Shown here in pieces: positions 17,449 through 25,754 of a DNA stretch of 64,000 bases. Below the pieces are notes generated by a model that had not been told where the DNA came from, ran no database searches, and saw nothing but the letters and a program-made list of their open reading frames with translations. The translations under genes and the position numbers were made by a program. The stretch's first letter is position 1. Each line of letters begins with the position of its first letter. The stretch lies in contig NZ_CP125854.1 of NCBI RefSeq assembly GCF_030169785.1, positions 868,001 through 932,000 on the forward strand. Reading direction: 5' to 3'. Source of the stretch: Bdellovibrio sp. 22V (GTDB lineage Bacteria; Bdellovibrionota; Bdellovibrionia; Bdellovibrionales; Bdellovibrionaceae).

Positions 17449-18750
17449 ATGTTATGTCGCAGCAGCGAATTGTTGCGGCCTCAGAACGCCATTGCGGGAC
17501 CCTCGCCCCTCATATATGAAGTGTCCATGCCCGGACTTATTCGCTTTCGCTGGATCGCCATTGTCTTTTTGTTGCTAGGAACTTTGCCGCTTCTGAAGTG
17601 GGGGTATCTGCAACGCCGTGATTTTCCGTACGTCATCGCAGTTCTTATTTTGCTGGGGATCTTCAATATCTTAGCGCAGGGGATTTGGCCGAAAGAAGAA
17701 ACAGCGAAACAAAGACACGTTCTTGTTCATCTGTGGATTGACCTTCTGGCAGCGGTCGGACTTTTATTTGTCAGTGGTTCCGCAAACAATCCCTTTGTCA
17801 GCATTCTTTGCATCCATTCCTTTTTGGGAGGCATGCTTTTGCGCGGTCGCGGTTCTTACCTGTTCGGGGCGACGGTCCTGATTCTTTTGGGATTGCTGCA
17901 AATCGAAACTTATCTTGATGCACGCATGACGGTGGGCTTTGATCCTTCCGAGTTGTTTGTCAGTTTTCTGTCGCAATGGGTTTTGATCACGGCTTCTTGG
18001 CTTGTCAGTCATTATTTTTCACAGCTCTTGCACAAAAACGAAATGCGCATTCGCCTGCTGCAAAACCGTCAGCATCAAGCCGACCGCTTAAAATCCTTGG
18101 GAGCTTTAACGGCCGGTTTTTCGCATCAACTGGCAACGCCGATGAATTCTTTGTCTTTAAGAATGGAAAGAGGCCTGCGCAAACTTGAAACTCAAGAAGT
18201 GCTCTCGGCCCGCGAAGAGTTTGTAAAAGCGCAAAACTCTTTACAAGAATGTGTTCAGGTTTTTCAACACATGGCTTCGATCTTTTCCCGCTCTTCGGAA
18301 GCTGAATTGCAAACCGTGACTCTGAATCGCCTGGTGCCGGATTTAATCAAAGTGTGGGAAAAAGAACATCCGCCAACGCAAGTTGAACACCAGGCCATGG
18401 CAGAGACGATGAAATGTCGTTTGCATGTGCTGGCCTTCTCGCAAACTTTCTTGGACTTGTTGGACAATGCCTATGAAGCTTCGACTTCATCCCAACCTCT
18501 CTATGTGCGACTGTATAAGGATATGAATTGGGCGGTGCTTGAAGTAACGGATTTGGGACCAGGATTGTCGCAAGAAATTCTGTCTCGCTTAGGCGAGCCT
18601 TTTGTTACCAGCAAAGCGGACGGCAATGGTTTAGGTCTTTACTCCGCCTCGATGATGGCGCAAGCTGCCGGCGGGGAGTTTGAAATTTTTAATAACAGTT
18701 CCGGTAAGGGCGCGACGGCGAAACTGCGTCTGCCTTTGGAGGAAGCATGA
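17449..18750 (+). CDS. regB: RegB/PrrB-type redox sensor histidine kinase
   Basis: The start is uncertain: ATGs at 17377 (inside the operator), 17449 and 17527 are all possible and none has a good ribosome site. From 17449 the product is 433 residues. About six membrane helices are followed by an H-box GFSHQLATPMNSLSLR and HATPase motifs (DLLDNAYEAS, DLGPGLS, GNGLGLYSAS). The membrane part contains GSANNPF, matching the quinone-binding GGxxNPF loop of RegB, and the H-box context matches RegB-type kinases. It senses respiratory redox state and phosphorylates the RegA-like partner whose start overlaps this stop. Confidence 0.85.
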   Translation: MLCRSSELLRPQNAIAGPSPLIYEVSMPGLIRFRWIAIVFLLLGTLPLLKWGYLQRRDFPYVIAVLILLGIFNILAQGIWPKEETAKQRHVLVHLWIDLLAAVGLLFVSGSANNPFVSILCIHSFLGGMLLRGRGSYLFGATVLILLGLLQIETYLDARMTVGFDPSELFVSFLSQWVLITASWLVSHYFSQLLHKNEMRIRLLQNRQHQADRLKSLGALTAGFSHQLATPMNSLSLRMERGLRKLETQEVLSAREEFVKAQNSLQECVQVFQHMASIFSRSSEAELQTVTLNRLVPDLIKVWEKEHPPTQVEHQAMAETMKCRLHVLAFSQTFLDLLDNAYEASTSSQPLYVRLYKDMNWAVLEVTDLGPGLSQEILSRLGEPFVTSKADGNGLGLYSASMMAQAAGGEFEIFNNSSGKGATAKLRLPLEEA

Positions 18751-19271
18751 TGGATATCAAAGGTAAAAAACTTTTATTAGTCGAAGACGACAAAGGTTTG
18801 CGCGAAGTTCTGACAGAAGAATTGCAAGAGCGCGGATTGATCGTAACAGCTTTTGCCGAAACTCCACCTATTGCCGAAATCGGAGAGCATGATTGGGCTC
18901 TTCTTGATTTGCGTGTAGGCTCTGAAAACAGTTTGGATTTTTTAAAAGAACTGAAGGCGAAATATTTCGGCACCAAAGTCGTCATGATGAGCGGATTCGG
19001 CAGTGTCGCTTCGGCGGTAAAGGCCATGCAGCTCGGAGCTTTTAACTTTATAGCAAAACCTGTAACGACAGATATGATTCTTAAGGCGTTTACCGATCAG
19101 CCTCTGGGCGAAGATGTTCCCGAGAAAGAAATTTCCCTGGCGCGGATGGAGCGCGAATATATCGATTATATTTTGCAGAATTCCGAAGGCAACATCACGC
19201 AAGCCGCGAAGAAGCTCGGTTTGCATCGTCAAAGTTTGCAAAGAAAACTTCGCAAGAACATTCCCAAATAA
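18747..19271 (+). CDS. regA: RegA/PrrA/ActR-type response regulator
   Basis: A 174-residue two-domain protein: receiver (LLVEDDKGLREVL, phospho-acceptor Asp in WALLDLRVGS, Lys in AKPVT) and a Fis-type helix-turn-helix (GNITQAAKKLGLHRQSLQRKLRK) that is nearly the invariant RegA recognition domain. It overlaps the kinase stop by four bases, with GGAGGAAGC ahead of the ATG. RegA-type regulators control respiration and other energy genes in proteobacteria; targets here are unknown. Confidence 0.92.
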   Translation: MMDIKGKKLLLVEDDKGLREVLTEELQERGLIVTAFAETPPIAEIGEHDWALLDLRVGSENSLDFLKELKAKYFGTKVVMMSGFGSVASAVKAMQLGAFNFIAKPVTTDMILKAFTDQPLGEDVPEKEISLARMEREYIDYILQNSEGNITQAAKKLGLHRQSLQRKLRKNIPK

Positions 19272-19273
19272 AA

Positions 19274-19294
19274 AAGGCGCCTAAGCAGCGCCTT
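19274..19294. terminator. bidirectional terminator between regA and lspA
   Basis: AAGGCGC (19274-19280), 7-base loop, GCGCCTT (19288-19294), flanked by A and T runs. The lspA stop lies in the loop. Confidence 0.75.
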
Positions 19295-19784
19295 CTTTGT
19301 TTTCTTTTTTCTTATCAAGAACCATCAAGAGCAGAAGCATTCCGACGCCGCCAACAATCGCCATATCGGCAACGTTAAAGGCTGGCCAGCTCCAGCGCCC
19401 GTAAATATGGAAATCCAAAAAGTCGATCACGTAGCGGAAGCGCAAACGGTCGATGTAATTTCCGATAGCACCGCCAAAGATGCTGGAAAGTGCGATGATT
19501 TGTTTTGTGTCGTCGTCTTTCACGCCGCGAAGAATTCCCAAGATGATCACCAAAGCGATCGGCGGCATAGAAAGGAAGAAAATCTCGCGGAATGAAGGAT
19601 GGCTTTCCGCCAGGAATCCAAAAGCCGCTCCGAAATTTCTAACATAAGTAAGATTGAAGAAGTTGGGGATCACGCTGACAGATTCACCCAAGTGAAAGTG
19701 CGTGTGCACGTAAACTTTAATCACCTGATCCAAGGCAACCAGGAATCCAGAGATTAGAACTAGCCAGATGTATTTTTTCTTCAT
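19281..19784 (-). CDS. lspA: lipoprotein signal peptidase (signal peptidase II)
   Basis: The start at 19784 follows GAGGACGCAC and gives 167 residues. There are four membrane helices and both catalytic aspartates: GGAIGNYIDRL and FNVADMAIVGG. The NLTYVRNFGAAFGF segment is the family's conserved periplasmic motif. It removes the signal peptide of diacylglyceryl-modified prolipoproteins, acting after Lgt (11118-11885). It is the only gene between RegA and the next hypothetical gene. Confidence 0.96.
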   Translation of the reverse strand: MKKKYIWLVLISGFLVALDQVIKVYVHTHFHLGESVSVIPNFFNLTYVRNFGAAFGFLAESHPSFREIFFLSMPPIALVIILGILRGVKDDDTKQIIALSSIFGGAIGNYIDRLRFRYVIDFLDFHIYGRWSWPAFNVADMAIVGGVGMLLLLMVLDKKKENKEGAA

Positions 19785-19842
19785 GTGCGTCCTCTGCAAA
19801 AAACAGCGTGATTTCGAGTATAATGATTTTTGCGGGAGAACT

Positions 19843-20415
19843 CTACTTCAAAAGGCTCTTTGAGCGGCTAAAGCCGATTTTTATCAACATGCGAAGCGCT
19901 TCGAGATCCGAACTGAGGTTAAAGTCCTCTTTGACTTCCTGAATCATGCCTCTAGAGCAGGAATCCAGCTGTTCCAAAATATCAGTATTGCGGGTCATCG
20001 CCGTCACCGTCTTTTCGGTATAAGAAACCTGAGTTTGTGTCGGAGTCGCCATCGCCGTTTGTGTTTGGCTGTGCGCTGCTGCCGCTTGCATTGTAACGAC
20101 CTGAGCCTGCTGTACCGGCTGCACAGGAGGAGGCGTGTGCACAACTGTCTGAGCCGCTACAGGTGCCGAACGGACCGGTCCATCGAGTTCGCCCATGATA
20201 CCAGCAAGGTTCTTCAATTCATTTTTGAAGTTCTGAATGCTCGGTCTTTCAAGAGCATGGTCACCGTCGCGAGTGGCTTTAAGATACAAGCTAACAAGAA
20301 TGTCCGGAGTCGTTGCCATCTCTTTGATCGAAGAGTTTTGCACCATCAGCCATTGGTAGGCTTTGAGCAAAATATCTTTCGTGTAAGCCTGTGGTGGCAG
20401 TGGGTTCATCGTCAT
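19843..20415 (-). CDS. conserved cytoplasmic protein of unknown function
   Basis: The start at 20415 follows GGAGA and gives 190 residues. The N-terminal part is helical (PQAYTKDILLKAYQWLM), the middle is a Gln/Pro/Thr/Ala-rich linker (about residues 85-135), and the C-terminal helix (NLSSDLEALRMLIKIGFSRS) resembles short DNA- or protein-binding C-termini. There is no signal peptide and no family I recognise. Confidence 0.68.
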   Translation of the reverse strand: MTMNPLPPQAYTKDILLKAYQWLMVQNSSIKEMATTPDILVSLYLKATRDGDHALERPSIQNFKNELKNLAGIMGELDGPVRSAPVAAQTVVHTPPPVQPVQQAQVVTMQAAAAHSQTQTAMATPTQTQVSYTEKTVTAMTRNTDILEQLDSCSRGMIQEVKEDFNLSSDLEALRMLIKIGFSRSKSLLK

Positions 20416-20471
20416 CAGCAAAAGTCTCCGGGGGCAGGGGACTGAAACTACAGATTCCATTACGACGAGTC

Positions 20472-20500
20472 AATGTAGAGTCGTGAGAAAATCCAAACAA
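20472..20500 (-). promoter_or_regulatory. sigma-70-type promoter for the 19843-20415 gene
   Basis: On the minus strand TTGTTT and TACATT are separated by 17 bases. Transcription would begin near 20465, about 50 bases before the start codon. Confidence 0.4.
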
Positions 20501-20576
20501 TTCAATGCTTAAAAAATACGCATCTCTAGATAGCGGGCTTTTTTCTGATTACAAAACTAGAGGCGTTGCAGAAAAT

Positions 20577-20624
20577 GAAAAAAACCGGCGGAGTTTTTCT
20601 TGATTTTTCCCAGCCGGTTTTTTT
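20577..20624. terminator. terminator after the sigma-54 activator gene
   Basis: AAAACCGGC (20581-20589) pairs with GCCGGTTTT (20613-20621) across a long loop, with A and T runs outside on both sides. It closes the radical-SAM/peptide/kinase/regulator operon. Confidence 0.7.
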
Positions 20625-20635
20625 CTAAGGATTAG

Positions 20636-22159
20636 TTAGTTCACGTAGTCTTTGGCGTTGATGCCGTATTTTTCAATCTTCCGAAGAAGTGTTTTCTTCG
20701 GAATATTCGCGTGGAGCGCTGTTTGATTGATACGGCCGCGGAAGGTCTTCAAAGCTTTGATGATAAATTCTTTTTCGAACGCTTCTTTCTGCGCATTGAA
20801 ATCAAGGCTTTCTGCACCAGAGAAAGGAACGATTTCTTCGCTATCTAGTTCGTCGGAATCAGAATCCATGTCGCCGTCTTCATCATCGTTGAGATTCGCG
20901 TGAGCCTGGACAGCCGGAGCAATTCCCGCAGAAGCAATGCTTTGAGCCGTTTCTAGAACAGGAACATCGATTAGATTTGTTCCCGTAGCGATCAGCAAAG
21001 ATTCTGGCAACGACGCGATTGTGATGATGTTTGTCATCTCAAGAACGAAGGCGTGTTCAATCACGTTTTCAAGTTCACGAATATTTCCCGGCCAAGAGTG
21101 CTTTTTCAAAACAGCCATGGCGTCGGGAGCAATACCGTTGATACGCTTGCCGTGCGCTTGGTTGAATTTCTTAATAAAGATATTCACCATGTGTTCCATA
21201 TCGTCTTTGCGTTCAGCCAAAGCCGGCAAGAAGATAGGTACGACGTTCAGGCGATAGAAAAGATCTTCGCGGAATGTGCCCGCTTTGATCATATCTTCCA
21301 ACGGACGATTGGTCGCAGCGATGATGCGAACGTTTGTTGGGAATTCGCGGTTAGAACCTACAGGAGTGAAAACCTTTTCTTGAAGAACGCGCAAGATTTT
21401 AACTTGCATCAATTGCGGCATATCGCCCACTTCATCCAAGAAAAGCGTTCCGCCTTCAGCAAATTGGAATTTACCGATTTTACGCTGATCCGCGCCCGTG
21501 AAAGAACCTTTTTCGTGTCCAAAAAGCTCAGACTCAAATAAGTTTTCAGGAATAGCCGAGCAGTTGATCGCAACAAATTTTTCGTCTTTGCGTGCAGAGT
21601 TGTAGTGGATCGCTTTAGCAACAAGCTCTTTACCTGTTCCCGAAGCCCCGCGAATCAAAACCGGAGTGTCAACTTTAGCAAGACGGTGAATGATGTTAAA
21701 CACCTTCTGCATTTGCGAAGTATGACCGATGATTTTGCGGCCGGCCTCAACCATCACAGGAGCAGAGGCTGCAATATTTGAAATCAAATTGTGGGCATTC
21801 ACAGCTTTGTCGATCAGCTGCAGAAGATCTTCACTGCCAACCGGTTTTTGCAGATAGTTGTAGGCACCGTCTTTTACAGCTTGAATCGCGTCGTTCAAAG
21901 TCGCGTGAGCTGTCATGATGATAACGATGATACCTGGATCGAATTCTTTGATTTGGCGAAGAGCCTCTAGTCCGTTCATGCGAGGCATGTCGACATCGAG
22001 AATGACGAGGTCATATTTCTTCTCACTCGCTTTAACTTTCTCAAGTGCATTGACGCCGTCGAAAGCTTCATCCACTTCGAAACGTTGCGTGATTGCGAGT
22101 GCCGATTTGACGGACAATCTTAAGCCCTGATCGTCATCAACAACCAAAACCTTAAGCAT
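20636..22159 (-). CDS. NtrC-family sigma-54 response regulator of the peptide-linked operon
   Basis: A 507-residue activator: receiver (VLVVDDDQGLRLSV, Asp in LVILDVDMPRMNG), AAA+ sigma-54 domain (Walker A GASGTGKELVAKA; sigma-54 contact loop GSFTGA, a variant of GAFTGA; Walker B GGTLFLDEVGDMP; R-finger ATNRPLEDM), an acidic linker (DDEDGDMDSDSDELDSEE) and a Fis-type helix-turn-helix (GRINQTALHANIPKKTLLRKI). It overlaps the CHASE2 kinase gene by eight bases, so the kinase is its likely partner. It is the last gene of the operon that begins with the SPASM radical SAM enzyme at 25509. Confidence 0.93.
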   Translation of the reverse strand: MLKVLVVDDDQGLRLSVKSALAITQRFEVDEAFDGVNALEKVKASEKKYDLVILDVDMPRMNGLEALRQIKEFDPGIIVIIMTAHATLNDAIQAVKDGAYNYLQKPVGSEDLLQLIDKAVNAHNLISNIAASAPVMVEAGRKIIGHTSQMQKVFNIIHRLAKVDTPVLIRGASGTGKELVAKAIHYNSARKDEKFVAINCSAIPENLFESELFGHEKGSFTGADQRKIGKFQFAEGGTLFLDEVGDMPQLMQVKILRVLQEKVFTPVGSNREFPTNVRIIAATNRPLEDMIKAGTFREDLFYRLNVVPIFLPALAERKDDMEHMVNIFIKKFNQAHGKRINGIAPDAMAVLKKHSWPGNIRELENVIEHAFVLEMTNIITIASLPESLLIATGTNLIDVPVLETAQSIASAGIAPAVQAHANLNDDEDGDMDSDSDELDSEEIVPFSGAESLDFNAQKEAFEKEFIIKALKTFRGRINQTALHANIPKKTLLRKIEKYGINAKDYVN

Positions 22160-24026
22160 GTGTACCCCCTTGCTCGATTGGTAGTTCTACCGTAAAAGTC
22201 GATCCATTACCATGGGAAGATTCTACAAAAATCCGTCCCCTGTGCAGTTCTGTAAAATATTTCGCCAAATACAAACCTAAGCCGGAACCCTTGATAGGAG
22301 AGCTTTTGGCATTCTTTGAGCGGAAAAACTTCATAAAAATATTCTGTAATTCATCCGAAGGAATGCCGGGCCCCTGATCGGCGACTTGGACGATCACTTT
22401 TTCGCTGGTTTCCTCGCTGGAAACCATGATTTTCGTGTCTTCGGGACTGTACTTAATCGCATTTTCAACCAGGTTCGAAAAGACCTGTTTCATCAAATCG
22501 GCATCAACAGGGACTGGGAACATGGGTTCCAGTTCAGAAACGATTTGGATTCGTTTCACTTTTGCAAGGAACTCGTGCTTACGAATCACCTCTTGCAGAA
22601 GGTTGTTGATATCCTTGCTTTGCAAATTAAGCTGCACGCCTTGGCTTTCGATCCGGCCGTAATTCAAAATCGCATTGATAAATTTTAGAAGGTCGTCGGA
22701 AGAGTGTTTGATTGTATCGACCGCTTCGCGCTGTTGCGGGCTGAGTTGTACGGTATCGGAAAGAATCATGTCCGTCATTCCCTGAATGCGCGCAATCGGT
22801 GTTTTCAAGTCGTGCGACATCATCGAAATGAAGTTCGTTTTTAACTCTTCAACTTGGCTTAATAGTTTATTCTTTTGGTAGTATTCCCAGCTGCGGCGGT
22901 TTTCGACGATCAGACGGTAAGGAATGAAGAAGTAATAACAGAGGAAAATAGTTAAAAGAGGGGCTGCCATCGGAAGCCACCAGCCGCCCAACCAAAATGC
23001 AACGGCGCTAAAGCCCACGAAGCCGGCAAGCGTGCTCGCTAAAACGATAAGACCCCGCGTAGGTTTCATCGTCAGCACAACATGTGTCGTAAGAATCGAT
23101 GCTAATAAAATAAAGAGCCAGTTCACAAACTTAGGCGCTTTTTGCGGACCCGAGTTGCGAATCAAAGTGTCGATCGTGTTAGCCTGCAACTCAATACGAG
23201 TCATCGCGGTGACTTCGCGGCTGTAAGGACTTGTGATGTATTCCGCTTCGTCCAAACCTAAATCGGTCCCGATCAAAACGATTTTGTCTTTAAAGCGTGA
23301 AGCCTCTGCCTGTCCCGAAACAACGGACTCGAAGGAAGACGAAGGGTAAGTTTTCGCGGGATGGAAATCAATGTATGCTTGATCGGTTCCATAGAAATCA
23401 AAATGCCCGCGAACGTTTTTAATATCCGCCGCCGCAGGATTTACGAGACTAGCAAGTTGAACAGGCAACAACGAGCGGCCCTGGTACGTCAAAATCATAC
23501 GGCGAGTAACACCGTCTTTTGCGAAGTTGACGAGATCCGTTGTCTTCGGAGCCGGAGACAACGACATTTTTTCCAGAGGATCAGCCAAGAAAAGTTGATT
23601 TTCTTCGCCCTTAAGCGGTGTCGTTCGTCCCGCGACAAAAACATTTCCACTTTGTACGACGGTGGCTTCCCACTCGTTTTTCTCGGGAGTGGAGCCGGGT
23701 GTTTCAACCACGTTGAAATCATAAACCACCGCTTTTGCACCGGCAGCTTCCAGGTTTTTCAAAAGGGCGTTTTGTTCTTTTGCGGAAGGCAGGCCCTTAT
23801 AAAGCTGTACGGTTTGCGGCGTGATGTAGATGAGTTCGATATTCCCAGAAGTCGGATTAAAAAGCTTAGTGCGAACGCGAAGGTCGTAAAGGTACGATTC
23901 AATATATTCAAGATTAATCTGCGCAATAAAGAATGAGATGCCCATGGCGAACGCCATACGCAAAGCGACCTTATAAGCTCCTCTTTTGGAGGAGGATGTC
24001 TCTTCAAGGGAGGGAGGAAGAGTCAT
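22152..24026 (-). CDS. CHASE2-domain sensor histidine kinase of the peptide-linked operon
   Basis: A 624-residue membrane kinase. One N-terminal helix (FAMGISFFIAQI) is followed by a CHASE2 sensor outside the inner membrane (about residues 40-290; YLYDLRVRTKLF, DLGLDEAEYITSPYS, IELQANTIDTLI). Three membrane helices follow (about 300-375), then HisKA (FISMMSHDLKTPIAR, phospho-His) and HATPase (NLVENAIKYSPE, DQGPGIP, KGSGLGLYLAKYF). It should phosphorylate the NtrC-type regulator with which it overlaps. The gene begins 32 bases after the stop of the 38-residue peptide gene, in the same orientation. The CHASE2 ligand is unknown; the operon suggests a maturated peptide as candidate. Confidence 0.92.
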   Translation of the reverse strand: MTLPPSLEETSSSKRGAYKVALRMAFAMGISFFIAQINLEYIESYLYDLRVRTKLFNPTSGNIELIYITPQTVQLYKGLPSAKEQNALLKNLEAAGAKAVVYDFNVVETPGSTPEKNEWEATVVQSGNVFVAGRTTPLKGEENQLFLADPLEKMSLSPAPKTTDLVNFAKDGVTRRMILTYQGRSLLPVQLASLVNPAAADIKNVRGHFDFYGTDQAYIDFHPAKTYPSSSFESVVSGQAEASRFKDKIVLIGTDLGLDEAEYITSPYSREVTAMTRIELQANTIDTLIRNSGPQKAPKFVNWLFILLASILTTHVVLTMKPTRGLIVLASTLAGFVGFSAVAFWLGGWWLPMAAPLLTIFLCYYFFIPYRLIVENRRSWEYYQKNKLLSQVEELKTNFISMMSHDLKTPIARIQGMTDMILSDTVQLSPQQREAVDTIKHSSDDLLKFINAILNYGRIESQGVQLNLQSKDINNLLQEVIRKHEFLAKVKRIQIVSELEPMFPVPVDADLMKQVFSNLVENAIKYSPEDTKIMVSSEETSEKVIVQVADQGPGIPSDELQNIFMKFFRSKNAKSSPIKGSGLGLYLAKYFTELHRGRIFVESSHGNGSTFTVELPIEQGGTHA

Positions 24027-24058
24027 AATCTCGATTCTTTATTTAAGTTTCTAAAAAA

Positions 24059-24175
24059 CTAACGTACCGGAATGCAGCCTTCACCAGTTCCACCAGTGCC
24101 AGGTCCCATCAATTGAGTCGACGGAGTTGTCACGGGTTTCAGAGGTTTGATTTTTTTAATATGTGTCTGTTTCAT
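24059..24175 (-). CDS. 38-residue candidate RiPP precursor peptide
   Basis: This small gene has a strong ribosome site (GAGGAC, six bases before ATG 24175) and starts 11 bases after the stop of the radical SAM gene. The peptide has a basic N-terminal half (MKQTHIKKIKPLKPV), a Thr/Pro/Ser spacer (TTPSTQ), and a glycine-rich C-terminus with one Cys (GPGTGGTGEGCIPVR). A lysine-rich leader and a short Gly/Cys core next to a SPASM radical SAM enzyme is the standard layout of a ribosomally made, post-translationally modified peptide. I recognise no known precursor family (not PqqA, mycofactocin, SCIFF or sactipeptide-like with several Cys). Direct evidence is the frame, ribosome site and operon position; the RiPP role is inference. 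Confidence 0.75.
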   Translation of the reverse strand: MKQTHIKKIKPLKPVTTPSTQLMGPGTGGTGEGCIPVR

Positions 24176-24186
24176 AAATGTCCTCA

Positions 24187-25509
24187 TTAGCAGGAAACCC
24201 TGCTTTTTTTATAATATAACAATGCAGTTCCAATCAAGCTGCGAGTGCGGAAGCAAAACTGACCATCTTTTTGGTGTTTGTTTCCGGTTGCTTGCTTGTG
24301 AATGAACATACAGCCACCGCCGCACATAAAGCGGGCCCAGCAGTTTTGGCAGCTGTTCTGTTCAATAAGGGGCGCCTCATACCCTTTCAGACGCTCCTCA
24401 TTGAGTTCGCTTCCTTGTCCCACTTGTTCGGCCTTATTGCCGACTTCCCACGGGCATGTGAAGAGGTTGTTCTTCGCATCCACCATCAAGAAGGACTTGC
24501 CGGCGCCACAGAAATTTTCTGTCTGTTGTTGGTTATCGAGCGCCGAGAAGTATTGATCAAAAAGGCCGATTTTGCGCAACTCAGATTCACCGCCTGCAGC
24601 ATAAGCGCGGGCGGCGATTTCATTCATTTGCGCTACGAACTCTTTATTGCTGGCGTCGTCGTTTTCTTCAACGGAGTAAGTGAATTCGTAACGATCGACG
24701 TTCAGCGAACGGTAAAACTCATAAGCCGCAATCACGTTCAAGTTTTCGCGATTGAAAACGCCGTGCGCGGTAAGAAGGCCCAAAGACTCTTTAGCTGCTA
24801 CAAGCTGACGAAGACCTTCGACGACAAGAGCTGTGCTGCCAGCGCCGTTTTTCATAGGGCGAGCTTTGTCGTTAGACTCTGCAGGACCGTCCACGCTGAC
24901 AGTCACGTTGGCTTTGATGTTTTTCAAAACTTGCAAAGTTTTTTCGTTAATTAAAGTTCCATTTGTCACGATGGAAAAACCAGCTTGAATATTTCTTCCC
25001 GCCGTCATCAAGCGCACGTAATTGCTGATTTCCTGAATTCCCTCAGGATACAAAAGCGGCTCGCCGCCCAAGAAAGTGATTTTAAAACGGCTGTTGTCGG
25101 GAAGGCGTTCGATAAAGAACTTCAATTGTGGCAAAGTTTTTTCAACGTTGATTTTTGTTTGCGGAGAGCCGTAAGTTCCGTCTCCGCCGGCCGCGCAATA
25201 AGTGCACTTCAAATTGCAGATTTGCGTGACGTTGATGGTAAGGCTACGGATGCCCGGAGAAAGCTTTCCTGATTTCACCTCAGGGTTATTTTCTTGTTCC
25301 CAGTTTTGCAATTCTTCAGAAACGTCGGAAGTCAGGATTTGTTTTTCCATTACTTCCCACATCTCTTCCGAGATCTCAGCGACTTCAAGATTGCGGGCAT
25401 GGAAAGCCAGCGGAGCTCCCTGGTTCCATTTAAATGCCACAATGTCTTTGAATCGTCGTTGTTCCATGCCGTAAGTGAGGACTGCAATAAGCGTTCCATA
25501 ATGAGACAT
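24187..25509 (-). CDS. SPASM-domain radical SAM peptide maturase
   Basis: A 440-residue enzyme, first gene of the operon. Residues 1-80 form an N-terminal extension (AFHARNLEVAEISEEMWEVM) that could bind a leader peptide. The radical SAM core has CNLKCTYC (Cys 98, 102, 105), TFLGGEPLL, a VTNGTLI strand and VSVDGPAE. The SPASM region holds Cys 334 and Cys 352, then a CX2CX5CX3C cluster (Cys 387, 390, 396, 400) and Cys 419, enough for two auxiliary 4Fe-4S clusters. Such enzymes install thioether, C-C or other crosslinks in peptides, or act as sulfatase maturases; no sulfatase gene is nearby and a small peptide gene follows immediately. An extra Cys ends the protein. The start is uncertain: ATG 25509 or 25467, both with weak ribosome sites. 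Confidence 0.9.
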   Translation of the reverse strand: MSHYGTLIAVLTYGMEQRRFKDIVAFKWNQGAPLAFHARNLEVAEISEEMWEVMEKQILTSDVSEELQNWEQENNPEVKSGKLSPGIRSLTINVTQICNLKCTYCAAGGDGTYGSPQTKINVEKTLPQLKFFIERLPDNSRFKITFLGGEPLLYPEGIQEISNYVRLMTAGRNIQAGFSIVTNGTLINEKTLQVLKNIKANVTVSVDGPAESNDKARPMKNGAGSTALVVEGLRQLVAAKESLGLLTAHGVFNRENLNVIAAYEFYRSLNVDRYEFTYSVEENDDASNKEFVAQMNEIAARAYAAGGESELRKIGLFDQYFSALDNQQQTENFCGAGKSFLMVDAKNNLFTCPWEVGNKAEQVGQGSELNEERLKGYEAPLIEQNSCQNCWARFMCGGGCMFIHKQATGNKHQKDGQFCFRTRSLIGTALLYYKKSRVSC

Positions 25510-25754
25510 CCGAAGGTCGTTAAAATATCTTTTAAAATCAACAACTTACCTTTTGAAAAGTGGTGCAAATTGAACCCTTAAAATAGGCACCCGGGGACAA
25601 AAGGAAACTATTTCATGAATGTCAAAAGGCTCAACTCAACGAAAACATATTTGTTTTATGGCCTCATGGCCCTCGTCAGGTCGTGGGTACTTAGGGCTAT
25701 ACTTTTTCAAGGGCCGTGGATTGAATCCGGATTTTTGGTAGCCTTTGTATCTAT

